This document shows positions 25,739-33,455 of a stretch of DNA of 39,170 nt, piece after piece. Numbering within the stretch: position 1 is the first letter of the stretch; each line of letters opens with the position of its first letter. The notes beneath the pieces were generated by a model. The model was given only the letters and a program-made list of their open reading frames with translations, did no database searches and was not told where the DNA came from. A program made the position numbers and the translations under genes. Origin of the DNA: Actinomadura roseirufa (lineage in GTDB: Bacteria; Actinomycetota; Actinomycetes; Streptosporangiales; Streptosporangiaceae); assembly GCF_900659635.1 (NCBI RefSeq), contig NZ_CAACVB010000050.1, positions 1 to 39,170 of the forward strand, read 5' to 3'.

Positions 25739-26926
25739 TCAGGCGGTCAGCGCGGCCGGTTCCCGCGCGGCCGCCGCCGCGGGCAGCCGGACGGTGATCG
25801 ACAGGCCGCCCCCGGGGCGCGGCACCGTCTCGATCGCGCCGCCGTGCGCGCCGACCACCGCCCGCACGATCGACAGGCCGAGCCCCGCGCCGTCCGCCGA
25901 CCCGACCCGGTCGCCGCCCAGCCGCCGGAACGGCTCGAAGATCGCCCCGACCTCGTAGGACGGGACGGGACGGCCGGTGTTGACCACCCGCAGGAACGCC
26001 TCGCCGTCCCGGACCCCCGTCGCCACCCAGACCCGCCCGTCCCGCACGTTGTACTTCACCGCGTTCTCCAGCAGGTTCACCGCGCACCGCTCCAGCAGGA
26101 CGGGGTCGCCGGTCACCACGGCGGGTTCGAGCCGCGCGTCCACGTCCACGGACGCGTCCATGCCGTCGAGCTGGTCGAGCGCGCTGCGCACCACGTCCGG
26201 CAGCGGCGTGCCCGTCCGGGTCCCGAGCTCCCGCTCGGACCGGGCGAGCAGCAGCAGCCCCTCGATGAGGCGTTCGTGCCGCGCGGTGTTGCCGAGCAGC
26301 ACGTCCGCGAGCGCCTTGGTCTCCGGCGGGTTCTTCCGGCTCGCCAGCGCCACCTCCAGCACCGTCCGGTTGATGGTCAGCGGCGTGCGCAGCTCGTGCG
26401 AGGCGTTGGCGACGAATCGGCGCTGGGCGTCGAACGCCTTGTCCAGCCGGTCGAGCATCCGGTCGAAGGTGTCCGCGAGGTCCTTGATCTCGTCCTGCGG
26501 CCCCTCCAGCGCGATCCGCTCGTGCAGGGTGCTCTCCGACAGCCGCCGCGCCGTCGCCGTCACCGTGTGCAGCGGGCGCAGCATGCGCCCCGCCACCACG
26601 TACCCGATCACCACCGCGAGGACGCCGAGCACCAGCATCGTCACCAGCGAGCTCTGCAGCAGCTGCCGCAGCATGTCCTCCTTCTGGTGGGCCAGCTGCC
26701 GGTCGGACTCGGCCTTCAGCGCCATCAGCCGGTTCACGACGTCCGGCGTGCCCAGCTTCCGCAGGTCCGCCACCGTCCCCGGCGCGGCGCCCGTCCGTAT
26801 CGACAGGCGCTGCTCCATCGTCCGCACGGTCAGCAGGTACGTCACCGCCACGAGCACGGCCGACATCACCAGGAACAGCGACCCGTACACCAGCGTCAGC
26901 CTGGTGCGCACGCTCAGCCTTCTCAT
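25739..26926 (-). CDS. Two-component sensor histidine kinase
   Basis: A 395-residue membrane kinase. TM1 spans about 10-34 and TM2 about 94-113, enclosing a short extracellular sensor loop of about 60 residues. A HAMP domain (114-166) follows, then the phosphorylated His177 in ANASHELRTPL. The ATPase part has LLENAVKYNV (N box) and ADGAGLGLSIVRAVVGAHGG (G boxes). Its ATG at 26926 shares a base with the TGA of the response-regulator gene (TGATG), and GGAGG is upstream. It partners the regulator encoded just before it. The signal is unknown; the kinase is of the common actinobacterial EnvZ/OmpR-like type. Confidence 0.95.
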   Translation of the reverse strand: MRRLSVRTRLTLVYGSLFLVMSAVLVAVTYLLTVRTMEQRLSIRTGAAPGTVADLRKLGTPDVVNRLMALKAESDRQLAHQKEDMLRQLLQSSLVTMLVLGVLAVVIGYVVAGRMLRPLHTVTATARRLSESTLHERIALEGPQDEIKDLADTFDRMLDRLDKAFDAQRRFVANASHELRTPLTINRTVLEVALASRKNPPETKALADVLLGNTARHERLIEGLLLLARSERELGTRTGTPLPDVVRSALDQLDGMDASVDVDARLEPAVVTGDPVLLERCAVNLLENAVKYNVRDGRVWVATGVRDGEAFLRVVNTGRPVPSYEVGAIFEPFRRLGGDRVGSADGAGLGLSIVRAVVGAHGGAIETVPRPGGGLSITVRLPAAAAAREPAALTA

Positions 26927-27585
26927 CACGCCTCCAGCCGGTAGCCCGCGCCGGTCACCGTCTCGATCACCGGCGGCTCGCCGAGCTTGCGGCGCAGCGT
27001 CGCCATCGTCACCCGGACGATGTTGCTGAACGGGTCGATGTTCTCGTCCCACACCCGCTCCAGCAGCCGTTCCGCGCTCACCACCCCGCCCTCGGCCCGC
27101 AGCAGCTCCTCCAGCACGGCGAACTCCTTCCGGGTGAGGCGCAGCTCCCGGCCGTCCCGGGCGACCCTTCGGCGATGCGGATCCAGCCGGACGCCCCGCC
27201 GCTCCAGCACCGGCGGCACCGGCGTCCCCGACCGCCGTGCCAGCGCCCGCACCCGCGCCACGAGCTCGCCGAACACGAACGGCTTGGGCAGGTAGTCGTC
27301 GGCGCCGAGCGCCAGCCCGTCCACCCGGTCGTCCACGTCCCCGGACGCCGTCAGCATCAGGATGCGCCCCGGGTGCCGCCGCCCCACCAGCTGCCGGCAC
27401 ACCTCGTCCCCGTGGACGGTCGGCAGGTCCCGGTCCAGGACCACCACGGCGTACTCGGTGTGCCAGGTGCGTTCCAGGGCCTCGTCCCCGTCGTAGGCCA
27501 CGTCGACGGCCATGGCCTCCTCGCGGAGCCCCTCTGCGATCGTGTCCGCCAGCACACGCTCGTCCTCGACGATCAGAACACGCAT
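26926..27585 (-). CDS. OmpR/PhoB family response regulator
   Basis: A 219-residue two-domain regulator. The receiver domain has the acidic pair Glu7-Asp8, phosphoacceptor Asp51 in VVVLDRDLP, Thr79 and Lys101 (LPKPF). The C-terminal winged helix contains RLTRKEFAVLEELLRAEGGV and the recognition helix around NIVRVTMATLRRKL, ending GYRLEA. It is the first gene of the operon with the kinase, which starts on its last base. The target genes cannot be told from this window. Confidence 0.95.
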   Translation of the reverse strand: MRVLIVEDERVLADTIAEGLREEAMAVDVAYDGDEALERTWHTEYAVVVLDRDLPTVHGDEVCRQLVGRRHPGRILMLTASGDVDDRVDGLALGADDYLPKPFVFGELVARVRALARRSGTPVPPVLERRGVRLDPHRRRVARDGRELRLTRKEFAVLEELLRAEGGVVSAERLLERVWDENIDPFSNIVRVTMATLRRKLGEPPVIETVTGAGYRLEA

Positions 27586-27975
27586 GTCCCGAGCATGACC
27601 GACGTCGGGTTAAGCCTCGATAAGCGGGCCGGCCGCCCGGGACGGCGCGAGTGCCCCCGGTCGTGGGCCGCCCGGCGGGGAAGCGGCGCCGCCGGGCACG
27701 GCACGGCTGTGTTCGACGCCATTCGGTGACCGGTTCTCCACGAGTGGTCGTCCATGTTCTCCACGTGATCGATGCGCGTGAATATTTTCAATATTACGAA
27801 CACGTAAAGCGGCCACATGTGATGATCTTGTAATAGTGCATGTCGGGCCGATGAATCAGTGCTGTCAACCGTGCACGGCGGTGCGTCCACATTATGCCAG
27901 CGCGTTATTGGAATCGGGTTCCATTGATTAGTATCGGCTGCCTCAGACATCTCCCGCGATGGGCGGTACGCCGCT
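27586..27975. other. AT-richer divergent intergenic region
   Basis: About 390 bases between the response-regulator operon (minus) and the PucR-type gene (plus). GC drops between about 27770 and 27850, which is typical for promoters. It contains an AATATT-TTC-AATATT dyad at 27781-27795 and no convincing small gene. Confidence 0.5.
27781..27795. promoter_or_regulatory. AT-rich inverted repeat, possible operator/promoter
   Basis: AATATT, three bases, AATATT, flanked by CGT and ACG that extend the symmetry with one unpaired base. In such GC-rich DNA a block of this composition is unusual. It sits about 180 bases before the PucR-type gene. Confidence 0.35.
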
Positions 27976-29154
27976 ATGGGCGACATGTTCGAGCACCTCA
28001 GGGCACGGGTGGAGGCCAACGCCCGGCGCGCCGTCGAGGTCTACACCCATCGGCTCGCCGAATACCGTTCCATGACCTACGGCGGGCGGGGACGCGCCAC
28101 GCTGATGGACTTCGCGGTGGTCCTGCGGCGGCGCACGGCCGACCTCGCCGCGGCGGACGAGCCCTTCACCGGCGACGACCTGGAATTCATCACGTCCGTC
28201 GGCCGGGAACGCGGAGAAAAGGGCGTGTCGCTGGAATCCCACCGCGGTGTCCTCGCGCTCCATTCGGCCCTCACACTGCGTGAGGTCCAGGAGGCGGCCG
28301 GGGCGGACGACACCGACGACCTGATGCGGATGCTCGGCTGGCTGGGCACCCAGGGCGCCATCGCCGGGCACGCCTACACCTGCGGTTTCATGGACGGGCA
28401 GAAGCACTTCATCCCGTTCCTCACCCGCGTCGAGATGCTCGCCGACCTGCTGCTCGCCGACGACCCCACCGCGCCCGCCCTGGCCGGCGGCCTCGGCATG
28501 ACCCTCGCCGACCGGTACGTGGTGACGGTCGTGCGAGTCGCGGGGGACCGGGCCGCCGGCGAACCGCACGAGGAGATCATCGAGATCCTCCTCAAGCACT
28601 ATCTGACCCCGATGACCTGGCACCGGCCGGAGGAGTTCGTGGCGCTGGTGCCGTCCCGCGACGGCGAGCCGCCGGACCGCGCCCTCGCCCTGGCCCGCGA
28701 CTTCGCCGAGATGGCGGCGCGGCCCTGCGCGGTCGGCACCGCCGCCGGGACCGTGCGGGCGCTCGCCGGCGCCGCGTCCATGGCGCGCCAGGTCAGCGCC
28801 GCGGCGCCGCTGGAGACCGTCCCGAGCCGCACCCACACCATGGCGGACGTCTTCGTCGAGCTCGGCACCGCCCACCTCCCGCACGTCGACGGCTGGCTGC
28901 GCGAGGTGTCCGGCCGGCTCTCCGGAGGCCCCGCCCTCCTGGCCACCCTCGACGCCTACTACCGCCACGACATGAACCGGCTGCTGACGGCCGCGACCCT
29001 GCACATCCACCCGCGCACCCTCGACTACCGGCTGCGGCGGGTACGCGACCTGACGGGCCTGGAACCGAACTCGACGCAAGGGGTCCGGGTCCTGAGCGCG
29101 GCCGTCACCCGCACGCTCTCCGGTGCCTGGCCCGACGGGGACCCACCGACATGA
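27976..29154 (+). CDS. PucR/CdaR-type helix-turn-helix regulator
   Basis: A 392-residue regulator. The N-terminal two-thirds is a helical/alpha-beta sensor region seen in actinomycete PucR-like proteins without a known ligand. The C-terminal PucR HTH is clear: LDAYYRHDMNRLLTAATLHI followed by HPRTLDYRLRRVRDLTGLEP, the usual N-R-T-x-L-x-Y-R-L-x-R element, here with HPRTLDYRLRR. These regulators often control adjacent catabolic genes, yet the next plus-strand sequence is only a remnant. ATG at 27976 or 27985 is possible; neither has a strong ribosome site. Confidence 0.82.
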   Translation: MGDMFEHLRARVEANARRAVEVYTHRLAEYRSMTYGGRGRATLMDFAVVLRRRTADLAAADEPFTGDDLEFITSVGRERGEKGVSLESHRGVLALHSALTLREVQEAAGADDTDDLMRMLGWLGTQGAIAGHAYTCGFMDGQKHFIPFLTRVEMLADLLLADDPTAPALAGGLGMTLADRYVVTVVRVAGDRAAGEPHEEIIEILLKHYLTPMTWHRPEEFVALVPSRDGEPPDRALALARDFAEMAARPCAVGTAAGTVRALAGAASMARQVSAAAPLETVPSRTHTMADVFVELGTAHLPHVDGWLREVSGRLSGGPALLATLDAYYRHDMNRLLTAATLHIHPRTLDYRLRRVRDLTGLEPNSTQGVRVLSAAVTRTLSGAWPDGDPPT

Positions 29155-29300
29155 CGCGAGGCCGGGTCAGATCCGCTCTGCCTCACCGACGCATCCGGTG
29201 AGCACATCAGGACGCGGCCCATCGGCGAGGCGTTCCTGTCCATGCACTTCGGCCTGGCCAAGGCGCTCCGCATGCTCGGCGACCCGGCGCGGTGCCATGT
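29155..29300 (+). pseudogene. Stranded gene fragment downstream of the PucR-type gene
   Basis: Immediately after the PucR stop, and in the same frame, the plus strand reads SDPLCLTDASGEHIRTRPIG, then EAFLSMHFGLAKALRMLGDP. About 91 percent of its third positions are G or C by my count, against roughly two thirds for the minus-strand frame annotated across it. This is real but truncated coding sequence that I cannot assign to a family. At about 29300 the composition changes abruptly to the lower-GC sequence of the next minus-strand gene, so the fragment was probably cut off by an insertion or deletion. Confidence 0.4.
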
Positions 29301-30081
29301 AAACGCCGAGGGTGATGCCCGAAGAATTGATGACCCGCACCGTATAAGTCTTCCCGGGAACCACCCGCTGGGGAGAAAAACGAATCTCGGTGGTCGCGTT
29401 GTTGGTGATGGGGGTCGACTTCTGGAACACCGTATCCTTGCCGTTGAAAATGCCCAGCGTGACATCCTCCGGGTGCTCTTCGTCTCGGTGGCCGATGACC
29501 ACGGCGATGCTCCAGAGATAGTGCTTGCTCGGCCGAAATGGCTGGTCAACGCCTCCGACCCGGGTTATCTGGTACGGCTGGGCCCCCTTGGCGCTGTCGT
29601 TGGTCACCTCGTACGCGCAGCCGGTGTCCCTGAATCCGGGGCCCGGCTCCCGAATGGGCGGGCCGTCTGTTTCCCCTTTCGCTTCGGAGGTGCTCGTTCC
29701 TCCGCTCGGGCGAGGTGGGCTCGCCTCTCTGGTCGGGGGAGACGCGCTCGGCTCCCAGGTCGAGCTGGGCGTGCTCGTCGGCTTCGGATCCGCTGAGAGA
29801 TCGACGTCGAACCCGACAAGGGCGGCGGCCACGAGCACGGTGATGCCCACGGTGCCCCCGGCGATGACGCGCTGCCTGCGCAACATCGGCGTCGGCATCG
29901 GTGAACCGCCGCTCGGCAGCAGCGGGAGCAGCCCGAAGACGACGGCGACGACCGCCCCCAGGCACCCGGCCACCCAGCTGGCCGTCTCCAGGTTCCACGC
30001 CAGCGCCGTGAGCGTGAGCCCGCCGGCCGTCACCAGGCCCCCGACGAGCCCCCAACCCCACCTCGGATCATTCCCGATCAC
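29167..30081 (-). CDS. Unknown membrane-anchored protein with Ser/Thr/Pro linker
   Basis: A 304-residue protein I do not recognise. Two hydrophobic spans at about residues 11-29 and 33-55 and a third at about 72-90 are followed by a low-complexity linker (TSTPSSTWEPSASPPTREAS) to about residue 140, then a probable extracytoplasmic beta-rich domain with one Cys (TGCAYEVTNDSAKGAQPYQI) and NGKDTVFQKSTPITNN. The GTG at 30081 (IGNDPRWGWG) has GGCGGA just upstream. The last 40 or so residues after GITLGVYMA run into the remnant of another gene on the opposite strand and are likely not original. Lower GC than neighbours suggests acquisition. Confidence 0.65.
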   Translation of the reverse strand: MIGNDPRWGWGLVGGLVTAGGLTLTALAWNLETASWVAGCLGAVVAVVFGLLPLLPSGGSPMPTPMLRRQRVIAGGTVGITVLVAAALVGFDVDLSADPKPTSTPSSTWEPSASPPTREASPPRPSGGTSTSEAKGETDGPPIREPGPGFRDTGCAYEVTNDSAKGAQPYQITRVGGVDQPFRPSKHYLWSIAVVIGHRDEEHPEDVTLGIFNGKDTVFQKSTPITNNATTEIRFSPQRVVPGKTYTVRVINSSGITLGVYMAPRRVAEHAERLGQAEVHGQERLADGPRPDVLTGCVGEAERI

Positions 30082-30233
30082 TCCGCCCCCCGCGCCATGA
30101 GATCACGCGGACCAATGGACCGAACCGGACCACTGATCCAATGCCGCTTATAGGGAAGAACTGTAAAGAGAATCCATCCGAAGGGGGCGTCCGATGCCCT
30201 CATGCGGCCAGGAACGCGGACCGGCCGGGTGTC

Positions 30234-30265
30234 CATTCCAGCGATTCACGGACGATCCTGGAATG
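30234..30265. terminator. Hairpin downstream of the MmyB-type gene
   Basis: CATTCCAG and CTGGAATG form an 8-bp stem around a 16-base loop, starting 11 bases past the minus-strand stop at 30276. It could end that transcript, but the loop is long and no T-run follows. Confidence 0.3.
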
Positions 30266-30275
30266 AAATTCGCCG

Positions 30276-31121
30276 CTACCGGCGCGAACCGGCCCCGGCG
30301 GGCCGCAGCGTCGCGAGCACCTGCAGCTTCTCGAAGCCCTCGGAGCCGGGAGGCGCGGTGAGCACGAGCAGCGCCTGCGACTGGTCCTCGGTGAACAGGG
30401 CCTGGCAGTCCACCTCGATCGCGCCCAGTTCGGGGTGGATGAGCGTCTTGTGGTCCGCGTACCGCTGGGCGACCTCGTGCCGCTCCCACAGCCCGGCGAA
30501 CTCCGCGCTCGCCTTCAGCAGCGCCCCGACGAGCTCGCCCGCGCGCGACCGCGGCCCCATCGACCCGTACGCGGCCCGCAGGTTCGCGACCTGCGCGCGG
30601 CTCTGCCGGTCGCGGTCGCCCTCGGGATAGCGCAGCCGCTCCGAGGCATCGGTGAACCACCGGTAGATCTCGCTCCGCGCGAGGCCCGTGAGGCCCGACC
30701 GGTCCCCGAACAGCGCCACGGCCATCGCGTTCTGCACGAGCGTCTCGTTGAGGCCGGACAGGATGAGCGCGGGCGTATCGTCGAGACGGTCGAGCACCCG
30801 CAGCAGCTGGGGCGCGACCCGCGTCGCGGCCGCCACCTGCTCGGGCGCGCTGCGTCCCGCGATCCGGAACAGGTAGGCGCGCTCCTCGCCGGTCAGCCGC
30901 AGCGCCCGCGCCAGCGCGCCGAGCATCTGCTCGCTCGGCTGCGGCCCGCGCTGCTGCTCGAGCCGGGTGTAGTAGTCGGTCGACATCACGGCGAGGGCCG
31001 ACACCTCCTCGCGCCGCAGACCTGGAGCGCGCCGCCGCGTCCCGGCGGGAAGCCCGACGTCCTCGGGGCGCAGCGCCTCGCGGCGCCGGCGCAGGAAGTC
31101 CGCCATCGCTGCACGATCCAT
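30276..31121 (-). CDS. MmyB-type helix-turn-helix regulator
   Basis: A 281-residue XRE-family regulator of the MmyB-like group, frequent in actinomycetes beside short-chain dehydrogenases. The HTH covers residues 1-75 with the family signature RAPGLRREEVSALAVMSTDY followed by YTRLEQQRGP. The C-terminal MmyB ligand-binding domain (about 105-270) includes NETLVQNAMAVALFG and HPELGAIEVDCQAL. The ATG at 31121 or 31106 may be used. It is divergent from an SDR gene about 100 bases away, the usual arrangement in which this regulator controls the dehydrogenase. Confidence 0.9.
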   Translation of the reverse strand: MDRAAMADFLRRRREALRPEDVGLPAGTRRRAPGLRREEVSALAVMSTDYYTRLEQQRGPQPSEQMLGALARALRLTGEERAYLFRIAGRSAPEQVAAATRVAPQLLRVLDRLDDTPALILSGLNETLVQNAMAVALFGDRSGLTGLARSEIYRWFTDASERLRYPEGDRDRQSRAQVANLRAAYGSMGPRSRAGELVGALLKASAEFAGLWERHEVAQRYADHKTLIHPELGAIEVDCQALFTEDQSQALLVLTAPPGSEGFEKLQVLATLRPAGAGSRR

Positions 31122-31220
31122 GCCCCCATTATCCGGGACCGGCGCGACCGAGCCAGGGACCGCCGATCCCCCGATGACCGCTCTCTGCCCCGCGCGCGCC
31201 GTCCCGGCAGGATCGGAGCC

Positions 31221-31979
31221 ATGAACATCTCCGGCAACACCATTTTCATCCCCGGCTCCACCGGCGGCATCGGCCTCGCCCTGGCCCTCGCGCTCCGGGC
31301 CAAGGGCAACACGGTCATCATCGGCGGCCGCCGTGCCGACCGGCTCCGGAGCATCGCCGCCGAGCACCCGGGGATCGACACCGTCCAGATCGACACGACG
31401 GACCCCGCGAGCATCGAGTCCGCCGCGAAGACCGTGCTCACCAGGCACCCGGACCTGAACGTCCTCGTCACGATGGCCGGCATCATGCGCGTCGAGGACT
31501 GGCACCGGCCCGACTCCATCCTCGCCAACGCCGAGTCCGTCCTGACGACCAACGTCCTCGGCCCCATCCGCCTCATCGCCGCCTTCGTCGAGCACCTCCA
31601 GACCCGCCCGGACGCGACGATCGTCACCGTCTCCTCCGGCCTGGCCTTCACCCCCCTCAAGGCCACCCCGACCTACAACGCGTCCAAGGCCGCCATCCAC
31701 ATGCTCAGCGAGTCCCTCCGCCTGCAACTGGCCGACACGACGGTCAAGGTCGTGGAGCTCGTCCCCCCGTCCGTCCAGACCACCCTGCTCCCCGGTCAGG
31801 AGACCAGCGACTTCGCGATGCCCCTCGACGACTTCGTGACCGAGGTCGTCGCCCTCCTGGAGACCCAGCCCGACGCCAAGGAGATCCAGGTGGAGCGCGT
31901 GAAGTTCCTCCGCCACGCCGAGTCCCGCGGCAGCTACGAAGAAGCAGTGCAAATCCTGAACACCAACGACCCCCACTAG
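31221..31979 (+). CDS. SDR family oxidoreductase (DltE-like)
   Basis: A 252-residue short-chain dehydrogenase. GSTGGIG at residues 12-18 binds the cofactor, Ser138/139, Tyr152 and Lys156 (YNASK) are catalytic. The usual NAG motif is MAG (85-87), with Met in place of Asn, a variant seen in the DltE-like branch. GGAG lies 4 bases before the ATG at 31221, a tight but usable spacing. It is divergent from the MmyB-type regulator, and its expression probably depends on it. Physiological substrate unknown. Confidence 0.9.
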   Translation: MNISGNTIFIPGSTGGIGLALALALRAKGNTVIIGGRRADRLRSIAAEHPGIDTVQIDTTDPASIESAAKTVLTRHPDLNVLVTMAGIMRVEDWHRPDSILANAESVLTTNVLGPIRLIAAFVEHLQTRPDATIVTVSSGLAFTPLKATPTYNASKAAIHMLSESLRLQLADTTVKVVELVPPSVQTTLLPGQETSDFAMPLDDFVTEVVALLETQPDAKEIQVERVKFLRHAESRGSYEEAVQILNTNDPH

Positions 31980-32105
31980 CCCCTGACTCACCCCGATCCC
32001 GCCCCTCGCCTCTGGTATGGCCGAGGTTTCCCTGAGGATAGATTTCAACTGCCGGCCGAGATCATATACAACCGCGTCGCCGACCCTGGCGTCCAAGTGA
32101 TGAAA

Positions 32106-32124
32106 CCGCCCGCTCGGAGGGCGG
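32106..32124. terminator. Terminator-like hairpin after the DltE-like SDR gene
   Basis: CCGCCC and GGGCGG form a 6-bp stem around GCTCGGA. It lies 127 bases after the SDR stop and inside the 5' part of the longest open frame of the next gene, which argues for the later start of that gene. Confidence 0.35.
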
Positions 32125-32207
32125 CGGTGATCGCTGTGGCAAGAAGTTTGCGGGTACGCGAGGGCGACACATTAGTAAGCCTCTTTGAGGCGGCCGGAGT
32201 TGTTGAG

Positions 32208-33185
32208 ATGCACGAATTTGTGCGCATTATTCTGGTTGAAGTATTTCTCTTCGTGTGGCCGATGCTCTTTATTGTTCGCGCCGCTGTTCGTGGGTTTCGT
32301 GAGGGGTTTATCGCGTCCGCTCCATTGAAATTCTTTGGCGCCATCCTGGTCGGAGTCCTGATAGCGGTGGCCACCAGGGACTCGTCTGGTGAGGGTACTG
32401 CGTGCGGGAGATACGTTCGCGCCGAACTGGAGTTCTTTGACCTGTTCGCGTTCGGCTTCGTCGTTATCCTCCTCCCGCTTCGCTACCTTCGAGCAACAGA
32501 GCGTATGGCCGTACTTCTTGAGCGGGAGACGTGGGGACGGCCGGCACGAATGGCCGACGGGATCGTCGGGGCAGTCGTCGCGGTCTTCACTGCGCCATTG
32601 CTGGTGGGCTTGATTCTCACTGCGCTGCAAGTTCCCCCCTCGCCACTGGCCAACGCTCTGGTGCGCATTTTTCGCATGGTGCTTGATGGCCCCCTTATTA
32701 TTCTGTCGCGAGGTTTCGGTGCTGGCTCGATCGCGTTGGAGGACGGCCTCGATCGGTTGGCGGCGGCCGTGACCGGAGAAAAGGGATTAGCGTTTCCCGT
32801 GTGTCCGGGAGATTCTTATGATGGGGCCTATGCTCCGCTCGCCTTGCTCGCGCTCGCACTCGTCCCCGTTATGGTGGCTCTGTCATTTGAACCTCTGCTT
32901 TATGGAGCAGAGTTGCTGAGGTTGATCTCCGGGCGTCCGCTGCCGAGCCTGAACTCACTCTGTCCCGTCTGTTGCGGGTATGGCGTCGAAGGGCGTCGGA
33001 ATATCTTGCTTCTGGGTGTGCTGTGCTCCGAATGCGGCGGAAGTGGGATGTATCCGGCCCCGCTATTTTGGTATTCATTTGGAGGGTTCGTTGTTAAAGT
33101 CCTCGTGGCGGGCGCATGCACATTCTTTTTGTGGCTGGGGTTGGACCTAATGCTGTATGGGATTCAAGCTGCCTTGGGTAATTAG
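32208..33185 (+). CDS. Multi-span membrane protein with DnaJ-like cysteine motifs
   Basis: A 325-residue protein of unknown function, lower in GC than its surroundings. Hydrophobic spans lie at about 7-24, 43-56, 77-92, 118-140, 208-228 and 293-316. Between the last two is a cytoplasmic-looking loop with two CxxCxGxG motifs, CPVCCGYG (252-259) and CSECGGSG (273-280), the spacing unit of DnaJ-type zinc centres. The ATG at 32208 is chosen because GGAG sits 8 bases upstream; an ATG at 32097 would add 37 residues and has no ribosome site and a hairpin within. It stands alone between two unrelated genes. Confidence 0.6.
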   Translation: MHEFVRIILVEVFLFVWPMLFIVRAAVRGFREGFIASAPLKFFGAILVGVLIAVATRDSSGEGTACGRYVRAELEFFDLFAFGFVVILLPLRYLRATERMAVLLERETWGRPARMADGIVGAVVAVFTAPLLVGLILTALQVPPSPLANALVRIFRMVLDGPLIILSRGFGAGSIALEDGLDRLAAAVTGEKGLAFPVCPGDSYDGAYAPLALLALALVPVMVALSFEPLLYGAELLRLISGRPLPSLNSLCPVCCGYGVEGRRNILLLGVLCSECGGSGMYPAPLFWYSFGGFVVKVLVAGACTFFLWLGLDLMLYGIQAALGN

Positions 33186-33320
33186 GGTCGCTCTGTCCGC
33201 CGGGGATGCTCGGCCCTTGTCCGCTGGCCTGCTCGCGGTGGTGGCCGCCGACGCCCGGTCGTGGTGCGACGTCTGGTGCGACAACGGTGGCGACCATGCT
33301 GTGATCGCTCACTCGAAGCG

Positions 33321-33340
33321 CCGGTGAAAATGTTCACCGG
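33321..33340. promoter_or_regulatory. Inverted repeat upstream of the aldehyde dehydrogenase gene
   Basis: CCGGTGAA and TTCACCGG form perfect 8-base arms around AATG, 116 bases before the dehydrogenase start. The GGTGAA-N4-TTCACC form is typical of operators for dimeric repressors (TetR or GntR type). The interval 33186-33455 has no gene; a ribosome site AAAGGA precedes the ATG at 33456. Confidence 0.55.
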
Positions 33341-33455
33341 GTGACGTTCTCGGCGCAGCATTTTACCGACCTTCGGTGCGCTGAGCTCGTTATCCATGCC
33401 CCTATTTATCTGAGTGAGAGGTTGCTAGAATAAAGGCTCCCAAGAAAGGATTGTC

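Noticed and set aside
24339..26087. N-terminal extension of fadB through the fadA region
   Set aside because: fadA is encoded in another frame of the same strand and fadB has a well-placed GTG at 24338; the extension is only an overlapping open frame.
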